Source: JACCWP01 sp963785115 (lineage in GTDB: Bacteria; Actinomycetota; Actinomycetes; Propionibacteriales; Nocardioidaceae). From it: a stretch of DNA of 64,000 bases. The notes beneath the pieces were generated by a model. It saw nothing but the letters and a program-made list of their open reading frames with translations, searched no databases and was not told where the DNA came from. Positions 34,559 to 42,121 of this stretch are shown here, one piece after another. Numbering within the stretch: position 1 is the stretch's first letter; each line of letters begins with the position of its first letter. The stretch covers positions 124,001 to 188,000 of the forward strand of contig CAWATY010000031.1 in assembly GCA_963785115.1 (NCBI GenBank). Reading direction: 5' to 3'. Both the position numbers and the translations under genes were made by a program.

Positions 34559-35226
34559 GCGCGGATGCCAACGGCACGATCCAGGTGGTGCTCGTCGACG
34601 ACGACGCCCTGGTCCGTGCCGGGCTGTCGCTGATCCTCGGCGGCGCGGACGACATCGAGGTGGTCGGTGAGGCAGGCGACGGCCAGGAGGCGATCGCCGT
34701 CGTGCGCCGTACCGAGCCCGATGTGGTGCTGATGGACATCCGGATGCCGCGCCTCGACGGCGTGGAGGCCACCGCCCGGCTGACCGCGTTCACCGATCCA
34801 CCCGACGTCATCGTGCTCACGACGTTCGACGCAGATGAGTACGTGGTGCGCGCGCTCGGCGCCGGAGCGAGCGGGTTCCTGCTGAAGGACACGCCACCGG
34901 AGGCGATCGTCGACGCGGTGCGCAAGGTCGCCTCCGGCGATCCCATGCTGTCGCCGACGATCACGACGTCGCTGATCCGGCAGCTGACGTCGCGTACCGA
35001 CGGTGACCGATCGGCCGGTGCGCTGCGGGCGGTCGAGGCGCTGACCGACCGCGAGCGCGAGGTGGCGATGGCCGTGGGCCGTGGGCTGTCGAACGCCGAC
35101 ATCGCCGCCGAGCTCTACATGAGCGTGGCCACGGTCAAGGCGCACGTGTCGCGGCTGCTGGTCAAGCTCGAGGCCGACAACCGGGTGCAGGTCGCGATCC
35201 GCGTGCACGACGCCGGCCTGGCGTGA
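34555..35226 (+). CDS. NarL/FixJ-type response regulator
   Basis: A 223-residue regulator. A receiver domain covers about residues 8-125 with VVLVDDDALVRAGL, the phospho-accepting Asp in VVLMDIRMPRLDG (about D61), and LTTFDADEYVVRALGAGASG. A LuxR-type HTH covers about 158-220 (LTDREREVAMAVGRGLSNAD, YMSVATVKAHVSRLL). The start chosen is GTG 34555, which overlaps the kinase stop; GTG 34546 is in frame but further upstream. Likely target: the divergent ABC exporter. Confidence 0.93.
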   Translation: MSADANGTIQVVLVDDDALVRAGLSLILGGADDIEVVGEAGDGQEAIAVVRRTEPDVVLMDIRMPRLDGVEATARLTAFTDPPDVIVLTTFDADEYVVRALGAGASGFLLKDTPPEAIVDAVRKVASGDPMLSPTITTSLIRQLTSRTDGDRSAGALRAVEALTDREREVAMAVGRGLSNADIAAELYMSVATVKAHVSRLLVKLEADNRVQVAIRVHDAGLA

Positions 35227-35251
35227 CCCCTGGGCGTTGCACGCTGGAGCG

Positions 35252-35953
35252 ATGCGATTCCTCGACACCGCGACTACCGCGACAACCACGACGAAGAGGG
35301 TCCGCACCACCACCGCCGTCGCCGGCGTACTCGCCGCGCTGGGGCTGCTCGTCGCCCCCGCCGTGACGGAGTCGGCCCCCCGGGCCGATGCAGCGCTGCG
35401 GCAGCACGTGACGACGGACTACACACTGCTGCGCCGCGCGCCCGCCTCGTACGTGCTCGGCACCGCCTACCGGGACTGGACGGTGGACGTGCACGGCGAA
35501 GGATCCAGCGGCTACCGCTGGGGCCGGGTGTTCGGCGACCTGAACAGCTGCCTGTGGATCTACGACGGGGCGGTCGACGGCTCCGGCGCGACCACCGACT
35601 CCTGTCCGGCCGGGGGCCGGGTCATCCCCGAGTCGGAGTTCACCAACGGGCAGATCGGGGGCGGCGCCGCCGACGGCGCCGCCGTCGCGACGGTCGCAGG
35701 AGCCGGCTGCGCGACCTGGGACGGCACGCACCTGGTGGCCTACGGCAACGTCCGCCCGTGGGAGGTGCCGACGACGCCGAGCGCCCAGATCAACACCCCG
35801 GTGCCAATGGGAGGCACCGTGCTGTGGCGCTACGTCAGCCGCGACGGCGCGTACGTGATGGTGCGCGACCCGAACGGCGGGTCGACCGACGGCGTGGGCC
35901 AGCAGAGTTGGTTCTTCCTGCCGCGCGGCTGCCTGCCCACCACTCTGCCCTGA
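35252..35953 (+). CDS. Secreted protein of unknown function
   Basis: A 233-residue exported protein. The N-terminus has a Thr/Arg-rich start and a Sec-type hydrophobic segment (TAVAGVLAALGLLVAPAV). The mature part has an SH3-like pattern (TDYTLLRRAPASYVLGTAYR, WTVDVHGEGSSGYRWGRVFG, LNSCLWIYDGAV) and four Cys residues that could form two disulphides. Similar domains occur in bacterial cell-wall-associated proteins, but no function can be assigned. ATG 35252 has GGAGC upstream; TTG 35237 is an alternative. The stop lies in the first unit of an 11-bp tandem repeat. Confidence 0.7.
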   Translation: MRFLDTATTATTTTKRVRTTTAVAGVLAALGLLVAPAVTESAPRADAALRQHVTTDYTLLRRAPASYVLGTAYRDWTVDVHGEGSSGYRWGRVFGDLNSCLWIYDGAVDGSGATTDSCPAGGRVIPESEFTNGQIGGGAADGAAVATVAGAGCATWDGTHLVAYGNVRPWEVPTTPSAQINTPVPMGGTVLWRYVSRDGAYVMVRDPNGGSTDGVGQQSWFFLPRGCLPTTLP

Positions 35954-35977
35954 GCCTGCCCTGAGCCTGCCCTGAGG
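35945..35977. repeat. 11-bp tandem repeat, 3 copies, over the stop codon of the secreted-protein gene
   Basis: CTGCCCTGAGC occurs three times (the third with one mismatch). The first copy contains the stop codon TGA 35951-35953. Because 11 is not a multiple of three, loss of the first copy would place the end of the gene in another frame. Confidence 0.85.
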
Positions 35978-35992
35978 CTGCCCGGATCCTGC

Positions 35993-36016
35993 CGGGCCGG
36001 GGCGGCTCCCGGCCCG
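35993..36016 (+). terminator. Hairpin terminator after the secreted-protein gene
   Basis: CGGGCCGG (35993-36000) pairs with CCGGCCCG (36009-36016) around GGCGGCTC, 40 bases after the stop and 43 bases before the next start. It is GC-rich without a T-run. Confidence 0.5.
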
Positions 36017-36058
36017 ACCCATGGGTACCGTCGGTGTCATACCGGACGGGGAGGACAC

Positions 36059-37288
36059 ATGGGTGCGCTGTGGCACGGGTTCGCGGACATGGGCGCGGTC
36101 GAACGGGACGGCGAGTTCGTCCTGAGCCGGGGTGAGGGCGCGTACGTCTGGGACACGGACGGCACCCGCTACCTCGACGCGACGGCGGGGCTGTGGTTCA
36201 CCAACGTCGGGCACGGACGCACCGAGATCGCCGAGGCGGTGGCCGCCCAGCTGAGCCGGCTGGCGGCGTACTCGACCTTCGGCGACTACGCGATCGACGT
36301 GAGCGTCGAGCTCGCCGAGCGGCTCGCGGCGCTGGCGCCGGTGCCGGACAGCAAGGTCTTCCTGACCTCCGGCGGGTCGGACTCGGTGGAGACCGCGGCC
36401 AAGCTGGCCCGCCGCTACTGGCACGAGGTCGGGCGGCCCGACAAGCGGATCGTGCTCGGCCGGCAGAAGGCCTACCACGGCATGCACTACGCGGGCACCG
36501 CGCTCTCGGGCCTCCCGCCCAACCGCGAGGGCTACGGCGAGCTCGTGCGCGACGCAGCGACCGTCGCGTGGGACTCCGCCGACGACCTGGCCGCGACGAT
36601 CGAGCGACTCGGTGCCGACAACGTGGCGGCGTTCTTCTGCGAGCCCGTCCTCGGCGCCGGCGGTGTGTGGCCGCCTCCCGACGGCTACCTCGCTGACGTG
36701 CGTCGCGTGTGCCGCGAGCAGGACGTGCTGTTCGTGGCCGACGAGGTGGTGACCGGGTTCGGACGCATCGGCGGGGCGTGGTTCGCGTCGTCGCGGTACG
36801 GTCTCGAGCCCGACCTGGTCACGACGGCCAAGGGGCTCACGTCGGGATACGTCCCGCTGGGCGCCACGCTGGTGGCCCCGCACCTGGCCGAGCCGTTCTT
36901 CCGGCCGGAGGCCGGCGTGTGGTGGCGGCACGGGTACACCTACGGCGGGCACGCCGGCGCGGCCGCCGCCGCGATGGCGAACCTGGACATCATCGAGCGC
37001 GAGCACCTGCTCGACGACGCCGCCCGGCTGGAGAAGTCGCTGCCGGCCGCGCTCGGGCCGCTGGCCGAGCTGGACGCTGTCGAGGAGGTACGTGGCGGGG
37101 TCGGCGCGCTCGCCTGCGTCCAGCTGGCCGACCCGATGGCTGCGCTCGGCGCGGTCACGCAGCTGCGCACGCACGGCGTCGCCTCCCGGGCCGTCGGCCA
37201 CGGCGGCCTCCAGATCTCGCCCGCCTTCGTGATGACCGACGCCGAGGTCGACGTCCTCGCCGACGCCCTCCGCGCAACTCTCGCCTGA
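36059..37288 (+). CDS. Class III omega-aminotransferase (putrescine or beta-alanine/pyruvate type)
   Basis: A 409-residue PLP enzyme. Seen: YLDATAGLWFTNVGHGRTEI, FLTSGGSDSVETAAKLARRY, QKAYHGMHYAGTALSG, FFCEPVLGAGGVWPPPDGYL, VADEVVTGFGRIGGAWFASS and the PLP lysine in TTAKGLTSGYVPLGA (about K258). It matches omega-transaminases acting on diamines or omega-amino acids rather than GabT proper. It is convergent with the dehydrogenase gene that follows (6 bases apart). It would supply an aminoaldehyde for the aldehyde dehydrogenase at 38508. The exact amine is not readable from sequence. Confidence 0.87.
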   Translation: MGALWHGFADMGAVERDGEFVLSRGEGAYVWDTDGTRYLDATAGLWFTNVGHGRTEIAEAVAAQLSRLAAYSTFGDYAIDVSVELAERLAALAPVPDSKVFLTSGGSDSVETAAKLARRYWHEVGRPDKRIVLGRQKAYHGMHYAGTALSGLPPNREGYGELVRDAATVAWDSADDLAATIERLGADNVAAFFCEPVLGAGGVWPPPDGYLADVRRVCREQDVLFVADEVVTGFGRIGGAWFASSRYGLEPDLVTTAKGLTSGYVPLGATLVAPHLAEPFFRPEAGVWWRHGYTYGGHAGAAAAAMANLDIIEREHLLDDAARLEKSLPAALGPLAELDAVEEVRGGVGALACVQLADPMAALGAVTQLRTHGVASRAVGHGGLQISPAFVMTDAEVDVLADALRATLA

Positions 37289-37294
37289 GCTGGG

Positions 37295-38506
37295 TCAGGC
37301 GGGGATGAGCTCCTGCTGGCCCCAGGGGGAGCCGTAGGCGGTGAGCAGGTCGAGGAACGGCACGGCGTCGAACGCCTCCGGGCCGAGCACGCCGGCGCCG
37401 GACCAGGTGCCCCGGGCCAGCAGCTCGAGCGCCACCACCGGGTTGACCGCGGTCTGCCACACCACGCACTGGTGGCCGTACTCGCGCATCGACCACGCGT
37501 TGTCGACCACGTGGTAGAGGTACGTCGAGCGCGGATGCCCGTCCGTGCCGGTGCCGGTGACCCACAGGCCGGCGCAGGTCTTGCCGCTCATCTTGTCGCC
37601 GAGCGTGGCGGGGTCGGGAAGGCAGGCTGCGACCACGTCGCGCGGGCTCACCTCGACGCCACCGACCCGTACCTTGTCGGTGCTGTCGAGACCGATCTTG
37701 TGCAAGGTCTTGAGCACGCCGATGACGTCCTCGCCCAGCCCGTACTTGAAGGTCGCCCGTCGCGCCTCGACCCAACGCGGCATGAGGAGCACCTCCTCGT
37801 GCTCCACGTTGACGCACTCGACCGGCCCGATGCCCTCCGGGAAGTCGAACACCTCGGGCTCGCTGAACGGCGGGGTGGTGAACCAGCGGCCGTCCTCCCA
37901 CACCACCGGCGGGTTCAGGCACTCCTCGATCGTGGTCCAGATCGAGAACGACGGCGCGAACTCGTAGCCCTCGACGGTCAGGTTGGCGCCGTCGCGGGTG
38001 CCCAGCTCGTCGATGGACGAGAACAGGTGGTCGGCGGCGTACCGGGCGAAGACGTCGGACAGACCGGGCTCCACGCCGATGCCGACCAGCGCCAGCCGGC
38101 CGTCGGCCTCCCACTCGTCGGCCTTGGCGAACTGCTCGTCGCCGAGCTTGACGCCGACCTCCTCGTACGGTCGCTCGGGGTGCGGCCGGGACAGGGACAT
38201 CGCCATGTCGAGGTAGTCGGCGCCCCCGGCATGTGCGCCGTCGAAGATCGGCATCACGAACCTCGGGTCGACCGCATTCATCACGTGCGTGATCCGGTGC
38301 TCCTGCACCAGGGCGGCGACGCTGCCGGCGTCGGAGGCGTCGACCTGCGCCGCGCTGAACCGGTCGTCGCCGACGGCAGCCGCCGCCCGCTCGGAGCGCG
38401 CGCCGTCGTAGTCGGCGACCACCATCGCCTCGAAGAAGTCGCGCCGGGCCGCGATGGCGCAGAACGCCGAGCCGACGCCGCCGGCGCCGACGAGGAGGAT
38501 CCGCAC
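37295..38506 (-). CDS. Saccharopine dehydrogenase-like (Lys/polyamine dehydrogenase family) protein
   Basis: A 403-residue NAD(P)-binding protein. Seen: N-terminal Rossmann motif MRILLVGAGGVGSAFCAIAA, THVMNAVDPRFVMPIFDGAH, ALVGIGVEPGLSDVFARYA and a C-terminal catalytic-like domain with WVTGTGTDGHPRSTYLYHVV and CVVWQTAVNPVVALELL. The family includes saccharopine dehydrogenase, lysine 6-dehydrogenase and carboxynorspermidine dehydrogenase. Its gene starts one base after the aldehyde dehydrogenase stop region on the same strand, so they form a unit. A lysine- or polyamine-oxidising role fits; sequence alone does not choose. Confidence 0.8.
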   Translation of the reverse strand: MRILLVGAGGVGSAFCAIAARRDFFEAMVVADYDGARSERAAAAVGDDRFSAAQVDASDAGSVAALVQEHRITHVMNAVDPRFVMPIFDGAHAGGADYLDMAMSLSRPHPERPYEEVGVKLGDEQFAKADEWEADGRLALVGIGVEPGLSDVFARYAADHLFSSIDELGTRDGANLTVEGYEFAPSFSIWTTIEECLNPPVVWEDGRWFTTPPFSEPEVFDFPEGIGPVECVNVEHEEVLLMPRWVEARRATFKYGLGEDVIGVLKTLHKIGLDSTDKVRVGGVEVSPRDVVAACLPDPATLGDKMSGKTCAGLWVTGTGTDGHPRSTYLYHVVDNAWSMREYGHQCVVWQTAVNPVVALELLARGTWSGAGVLGPEAFDAVPFLDLLTAYGSPWGQQELIPA

Positions 38507-38507
38507 C

Positions 38508-39956
38508 TCAGGCGTCCAGCGCGGACATCACGTGCTTGATGCGGGTGTAGTCCTCGAGCCCGTACATCGACAGGTCCTTGCCGTAGCCGGAGTGCTTGAA
38601 CCCGCCGTGCGGCATCTCGGCGATCAGCGGGATGTGGGTGTTGATCCACACGCAGCCGAAGTCGAGCCGCTTCGACACCCGCATCGCCCGGCCGTGGTCC
38701 TTGGTCCAGATGCTCGACGCGAGGCCGTACTCCACGCCGTTGGCCCAGCGCACCGCCTCGTCCTCGTCGCTGAACTGCTGCACGGTGATGACCGGGCCGA
38801 AGATCTCGTTCTGGATCTGCTCGTCGTCCTGGCGAAGGCCGTCCAGCACCGTGGGCGCGTAGAAGAAGCCGTCGGAGAGGTCACCGCCGACCCGCTCCCC
38901 GCCTGTCGTCACGCGGGCGTGGTCTGGCAGCCGGTCGACCATGCCGGTGACCCGCTCGAGCTGGTTGGCGTTGTTGACCGGCCCGTACAGGACGTCCTCG
39001 TCGTCGGGGCGTCCGGTCCGGGTGCCCTTCGCCTGCTCGGTGAGCGCGTCGACGAAGTCGCCGTGCACCCGCGGACCGGCGAGCACCCGGGTGGCGGCGG
39101 TGCAGTCCTGGCCGGCATTGAAGTAGCCGGCCACCGCGATCGCCTCGGCCGCGGCCTCGATGTCGGCGTCGTCGAAGATCACGACCGGCGCCTTGCCGCC
39201 GAGCTCGAGGTGGACCTTCTTGAGGTCGTCGGCGGCCGACTTGGCCACCTCCATGCCGGCCCGCACCGACCCGGTGATCGACACCATCTGCGGGGTCGGG
39301 TGCGAGACCAGCGCTCGGCCGGTGTCGCGGTCGCCGGCCACCACGTTCAGCACGCCCTTGGGCAGGTGCTCGGCGCAGATCTCCGCCAGCAGCAGCGTCG
39401 AGGCCGGCGTGGTGTCGCTCGGCTTCAGCACGACGCAGTTGCCCGCGGCGAGCGCGGGTGCGATCTTCCAGACCGCCATCATGATCGGGTAGTTCCACGG
39501 GGTGACCTGGGCGCAGACGCCGATCGGCTCGCGGCGGATCCACGAGGTGTGGCCGCTCATGTACTCACCGGCCGACTTGCCCTCCAGCACCCGCGCGGCG
39601 CCAGCGAAGAAGCGGATCTGGTCGACCATCGGAGGGATCTCCTCCTCCTTGGTCAGCCCGATCGGCTTGCCCGTGTTGCGGCTCTCGACCGCCACCACCT
39701 CGTCGGCACGCTTCTCCAGGTCATCGGCGATCCGGATCAGCGCCAGCTGCCGCTCGCTCGGCGTGGTCTGGCCCCAGCTCTCGAAGGCGGTGGCCGCCGC
39801 CTGCATGGCCCGGTCGACGTCCGCCTCGCCCGACAGCGGCGCGCTCGCGTACGGCTGCCCGGTGACCGGGTCGACGAGCTCGTACGTCGCCCCGCTCGCG
39901 GAGTCGGCCGACTCCCCGCCGATGAAGTTGCGCAGCGTCTCCAGCTTGTCGCTCAC
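38508..39956 (-). CDS. Aldehyde dehydrogenase, gamma-aminobutyraldehyde type
   Basis: A 482-residue NAD-dependent aldehyde dehydrogenase. Seen: VTPWNYPIMMAVWKIAPALA, VSITGSVRAGMEV, general base Glu in LELGGKAPVVIFDDAD (about E251), nucleophile Cys in AGQDCTAATRV (about C285), NEIFGPVITVQQF and a C-terminal KHSGYGKDLSMYGLEDYTRI. The C-terminal block is that of gamma-aminobutyraldehyde (PatD/YdcW) enzymes, which oxidise 4-aminobutanal to GABA. GTG 39956 has GGAGA upstream. It leads the unit with the saccharopine-dehydrogenase-like gene. Confidence 0.92.
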   Translation of the reverse strand: MSDKLETLRNFIGGESADSASGATYELVDPVTGQPYASAPLSGEADVDRAMQAAATAFESWGQTTPSERQLALIRIADDLEKRADEVVAVESRNTGKPIGLTKEEEIPPMVDQIRFFAGAARVLEGKSAGEYMSGHTSWIRREPIGVCAQVTPWNYPIMMAVWKIAPALAAGNCVVLKPSDTTPASTLLLAEICAEHLPKGVLNVVAGDRDTGRALVSHPTPQMVSITGSVRAGMEVAKSAADDLKKVHLELGGKAPVVIFDDADIEAAAEAIAVAGYFNAGQDCTAATRVLAGPRVHGDFVDALTEQAKGTRTGRPDDEDVLYGPVNNANQLERVTGMVDRLPDHARVTTGGERVGGDLSDGFFYAPTVLDGLRQDDEQIQNEIFGPVITVQQFSDEDEAVRWANGVEYGLASSIWTKDHGRAMRVSKRLDFGCVWINTHIPLIAEMPHGGFKHSGYGKDLSMYGLEDYTRIKHVMSALDA

Positions 39957-40090
39957 AAGGGTCTCCTCGTACGAGAACGGCGGTCGGTGCGGACCAGAAC
40001 CACGCATCAGCGCGATACCGTCCGTTCGCGCGACGATATCCGTACGGTCCCGCCGGGCGCCATGCCCCGTCCAATCCACCCCGCCCCTCA

Positions 40091-40166
40091 CCCCGCGAGT
40101 GGCGCAAGAGTGCGCGTCCGAGGCCGCTGAGCGGGAACTCTTACGCCACTCGGCGAGCACGCGGGG
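40091..40166. repeat. Hairpin repeat unit A (dispersed TTGCGCCAC family)
   Basis: A 76-bp unit. The left arm CGAGTGGCGCAAGAGT and right arm ACTCTTACGCCACTCG form a 16-bp stem with one mismatch around a loop of about 26 bases. It is nearly identical to unit C (two substitutions). It lies in the 448-bp gap between the aldehyde dehydrogenase start (39956) and the permease stop (40405). The first 134 bases of that gap probably hold the aldehyde dehydrogenase promoter; I see no certain hexamers there. Confidence 0.85.
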
Positions 40167-40204
40167 TCGACGCCCCCGGTCAACGGCCGCCCCGCGTCCC
40201 GACC

Positions 40205-40273
40205 CCCCGCGAGTGGCGCAAGGTGGTCGCCGTACGCCCGGCCCGGACCGCCACCCATGCGCCACTCGGCGAC
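40205..40273. repeat. Hairpin repeat unit B, diverged
   Basis: It keeps both arms (CCCCGCGAGTGGCGCAAGG on the left, TGCGCCACTCGGCGAC on the right) but has a different loop of about 35 bases from units A and C. Conservation of the arms with a variable loop suggests that the stem, not the loop, matters. Confidence 0.8.
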
Positions 40274-40310
40274 CTCAGGTGGCCGGCAGAGCCCCCAGCG
40301 AGCTCCAGAG

Positions 40311-40385
40311 CCCGCGAGTGGCGCAAGAGTGCGCGTTCGAGGCCGCTGAGCGGGAACTCTCACGCCACTCGGCGAGCACGCGGGG
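40311..40385. repeat. Hairpin repeat unit C, near-copy of unit A
   Basis: A 75-bp unit matching unit A with two substitutions (one in the loop, one in the right arm). The stem is CGAGTGGCGCAAGAGT with ACTCTCACGCCACTCG. It ends 19 bases from the stop of the permease gene at 40405, so it could also act as terminator of the potABCD-type operon. Confidence 0.85.
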
Positions 40386-40404
40386 GCGAGGGTGAACGGG
40401 TGGG

Positions 40405-41208
40405 TCAGAGGCGGCCGCCGGTGGCGTCGCCGGAGAGGCGCTGGCTGAGGTAGATCGGCAGGATCGAGAACAGGATCAGGACGGTGCCGACCACGTTGAC
40501 GACGGGGGCGTTGTTGGGCCGGGTCAGGTTGTTCAGGATCCAGATCGGCAGCGTCTCGGTGCCCGCACCCGCGGTGAACGTCGTCACGATGATCTCGTCG
40601 AACGACAGCGCGAAGGCGAGCAGCCCGCCGGCCAGCAGTGCTGAGCGCAGCGCCGGGAACGTCACCAGCCGGAACGTCATCAGCCGGGTGGCGCCGAGGT
40701 CCATCGACGCCGCCTCCGCGTTCTCCCCCAGCCGCCGCAACCGCGCCACCACGTTGTTGAACACCACCACGATGCAGAACGTCGCGTGTGCGACCACGAT
40801 GGTGAGGAACCCGAGGTCGAGCCCGAGCATCGCGGTGAACGCGGAGTTGAGCGCCAGGCCAGTCACGATCCCGGGCAGCGCGATGGGCAGCACCACCAGC
40901 AGCGACAGGACGTTGCGCCCGAAGAACGAGTACCGCTGCAGCGCGAACGCCGCCAGGCTGCCCAGGACGAGCGCCACCAGGGTCGCGCACAGGGCCACCT
41001 GGACGCTGACCCACGCCGCGCTGCGCGCGCCCTCGTTGGACAGCGCGCTGCTCCACCAGTGCAACGTGAAGCCGCTCGGCGGCCAGGTGGACACCCGGTC
41101 GGGGTTGAACGCGTTCAGCACAACAACGAACAGCGGGACGTAGATGAACGCCAACGCGACGACCACCACCGTGCGCAGCGTCCACACCAGCCCGCGAGAC
41201 CTCGTCAT
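40405..41208 (-). CDS. potC: Polyamine-type ABC transporter permease PotC
   Basis: A 267-residue permease with about six membrane segments, fourth gene of a potA-potD-potB-potC set. Seen: the N-terminal segment VVVVALAFIYVPLFVVVLNA followed by FNPDR and a Trp-rich loop, the conserved LLVVLPIALPGIVTGLAL, and a cytoplasmic EAASMDLGATRLMTFRLVTF loop. These are hallmarks of the PotC/YdcV group. It forms the channel with the PotB-type partner. Confidence 0.9.
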   Translation of the reverse strand: MTRSRGLVWTLRTVVVVALAFIYVPLFVVVLNAFNPDRVSTWPPSGFTLHWWSSALSNEGARSAAWVSVQVALCATLVALVLGSLAAFALQRYSFFGRNVLSLLVVLPIALPGIVTGLALNSAFTAMLGLDLGFLTIVVAHATFCIVVVFNNVVARLRRLGENAEAASMDLGATRLMTFRLVTFPALRSALLAGGLLAFALSFDEIIVTTFTAGAGTETLPIWILNNLTRPNNAPVVNVVGTVLILFSILPIYLSQRLSGDATGGRL

Positions 41209-41220
41209 CGTCCGGCCACC

Positions 41221-42111
41221 TCAGATGTTCTCGAGAGCGCCGGTGCGCCGCACCAGGCGCAGGTAGATGACCATGATCACGACGCTGATGCTGGCCATCG
41301 CGGCGGCGAACGGCAGGTCGAAGACCTGGTTGTCGAACACCACGTTGCCGAGCATCTGGGTCTTGCCGCCGACGATGTCGACGGTGATGTAGTCACCGAG
41401 CGACAACGAGAACGTGAAGATCGAGCCCGCCACCACCGACGGCACGATCGCGGGCAACACCACTGAGCGGAAGGTGCGCCACGGCCGGGCCCCGAGGTCG
41501 CCGGAGGCGTCCAGCAGCGAGTCCGGCAGCCGCTCGAAGCCGGCATAGACCGGCAGCACCATGAACGGCAGCCACAGGTACGACAGCGTCAGCACGACGG
41601 CGACGAGACCGAACCCCGGGGTCCAGCCGATGGTGTTGTCGAGCACGCCGTTCTCGCCGACGAGGATCCGCCACGAGAAACCCTTGATCAGGTAGCTCAC
41701 CCACAGCGGCATCAGCGCCGCCACCACCAGCACCTTGCGCTCGCGCGGTCCGGCCAGCTTGGCCATGTAGAACGCGAACGGGACCGCCACCAGCATGCAG
41801 ATGACCGTCACGCCCGCGGCCACCGCCAGCGTGCGCAGGACGATCTCGCGGTAGACGCCGCTGGTGGCCAGCTGCCGGTAGTTGTCCAGGTTCCAGTCGC
41901 GAGTGATCGCGCTGGTGAACGAGTCCGTCGACCAGAAGGCGGTGATGAACAGCGCCACCAGCGACGCGACGTAGACGACGAGCAGCCAGAACAGCGGCGC
42001 CGCCAGCAGCAGCGACAGCCGCACCCAGACGTGCCGGTGCATGAAGGCCGAGGCCCTCCGCAGGGAGGAGTCGCTTCCACCCGGCGGCGCCTCGCGGAGA
42101 GCCTCGGCCAA
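41221..42111 (-). CDS. potB: Polyamine-type ABC transporter permease PotB
   Basis: A 296-residue permease. Seen: a first membrane segment LLLAAPLFWLLVVYVASLVA, WNLDNYRQLATSGVYREIVL, LMPLWVSYLIKGFSWRILVG and the EAA-equivalent loop DASGDLGARPWRTFRSVVLP, all typical of PotB/YdcU. The start is a TTG at 42111 with GAGGG upstream, 10 bases after the SBP stop; an ATG further in (MHRHVWVRL, 42042) is possible but leaves a poor ribosome site. Confidence 0.87.
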   Translation of the reverse strand: MAEALREAPPGGSDSSLRRASAFMHRHVWVRLSLLLAAPLFWLLVVYVASLVALFITAFWSTDSFTSAITRDWNLDNYRQLATSGVYREIVLRTLAVAAGVTVICMLVAVPFAFYMAKLAGPRERKVLVVAALMPLWVSYLIKGFSWRILVGENGVLDNTIGWTPGFGLVAVVLTLSYLWLPFMVLPVYAGFERLPDSLLDASGDLGARPWRTFRSVVLPAIVPSVVAGSIFTFSLSLGDYITVDIVGGKTQMLGNVVFDNQVFDLPFAAAMASISVVIMVIYLRLVRRTGALENI

Positions 42112-42121
42112 CGGTCGGCCC

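Noticed and set aside
35162..37201. Long minus-strand frame opposite the secreted protein and aminotransferase
   Set aside because: Antisense shadow; His/Arg/Gly-rich without any family signature, whereas the plus strand encodes a full aminotransferase.
39960..40060. Short palindromes (CCGTACGG, TCGTACGA) upstream of the aldehyde dehydrogenase gene
   Set aside because: Eight-base palindromes are expected by chance at this GC content and do not recur at the other amine genes.
40088..41185. Long minus-strand frame through the hairpin repeats into the PotC region
   Set aside because: It is a shadow frame of the PotC gene extended through repeats; the PotC frame has clear membrane segments and motifs.
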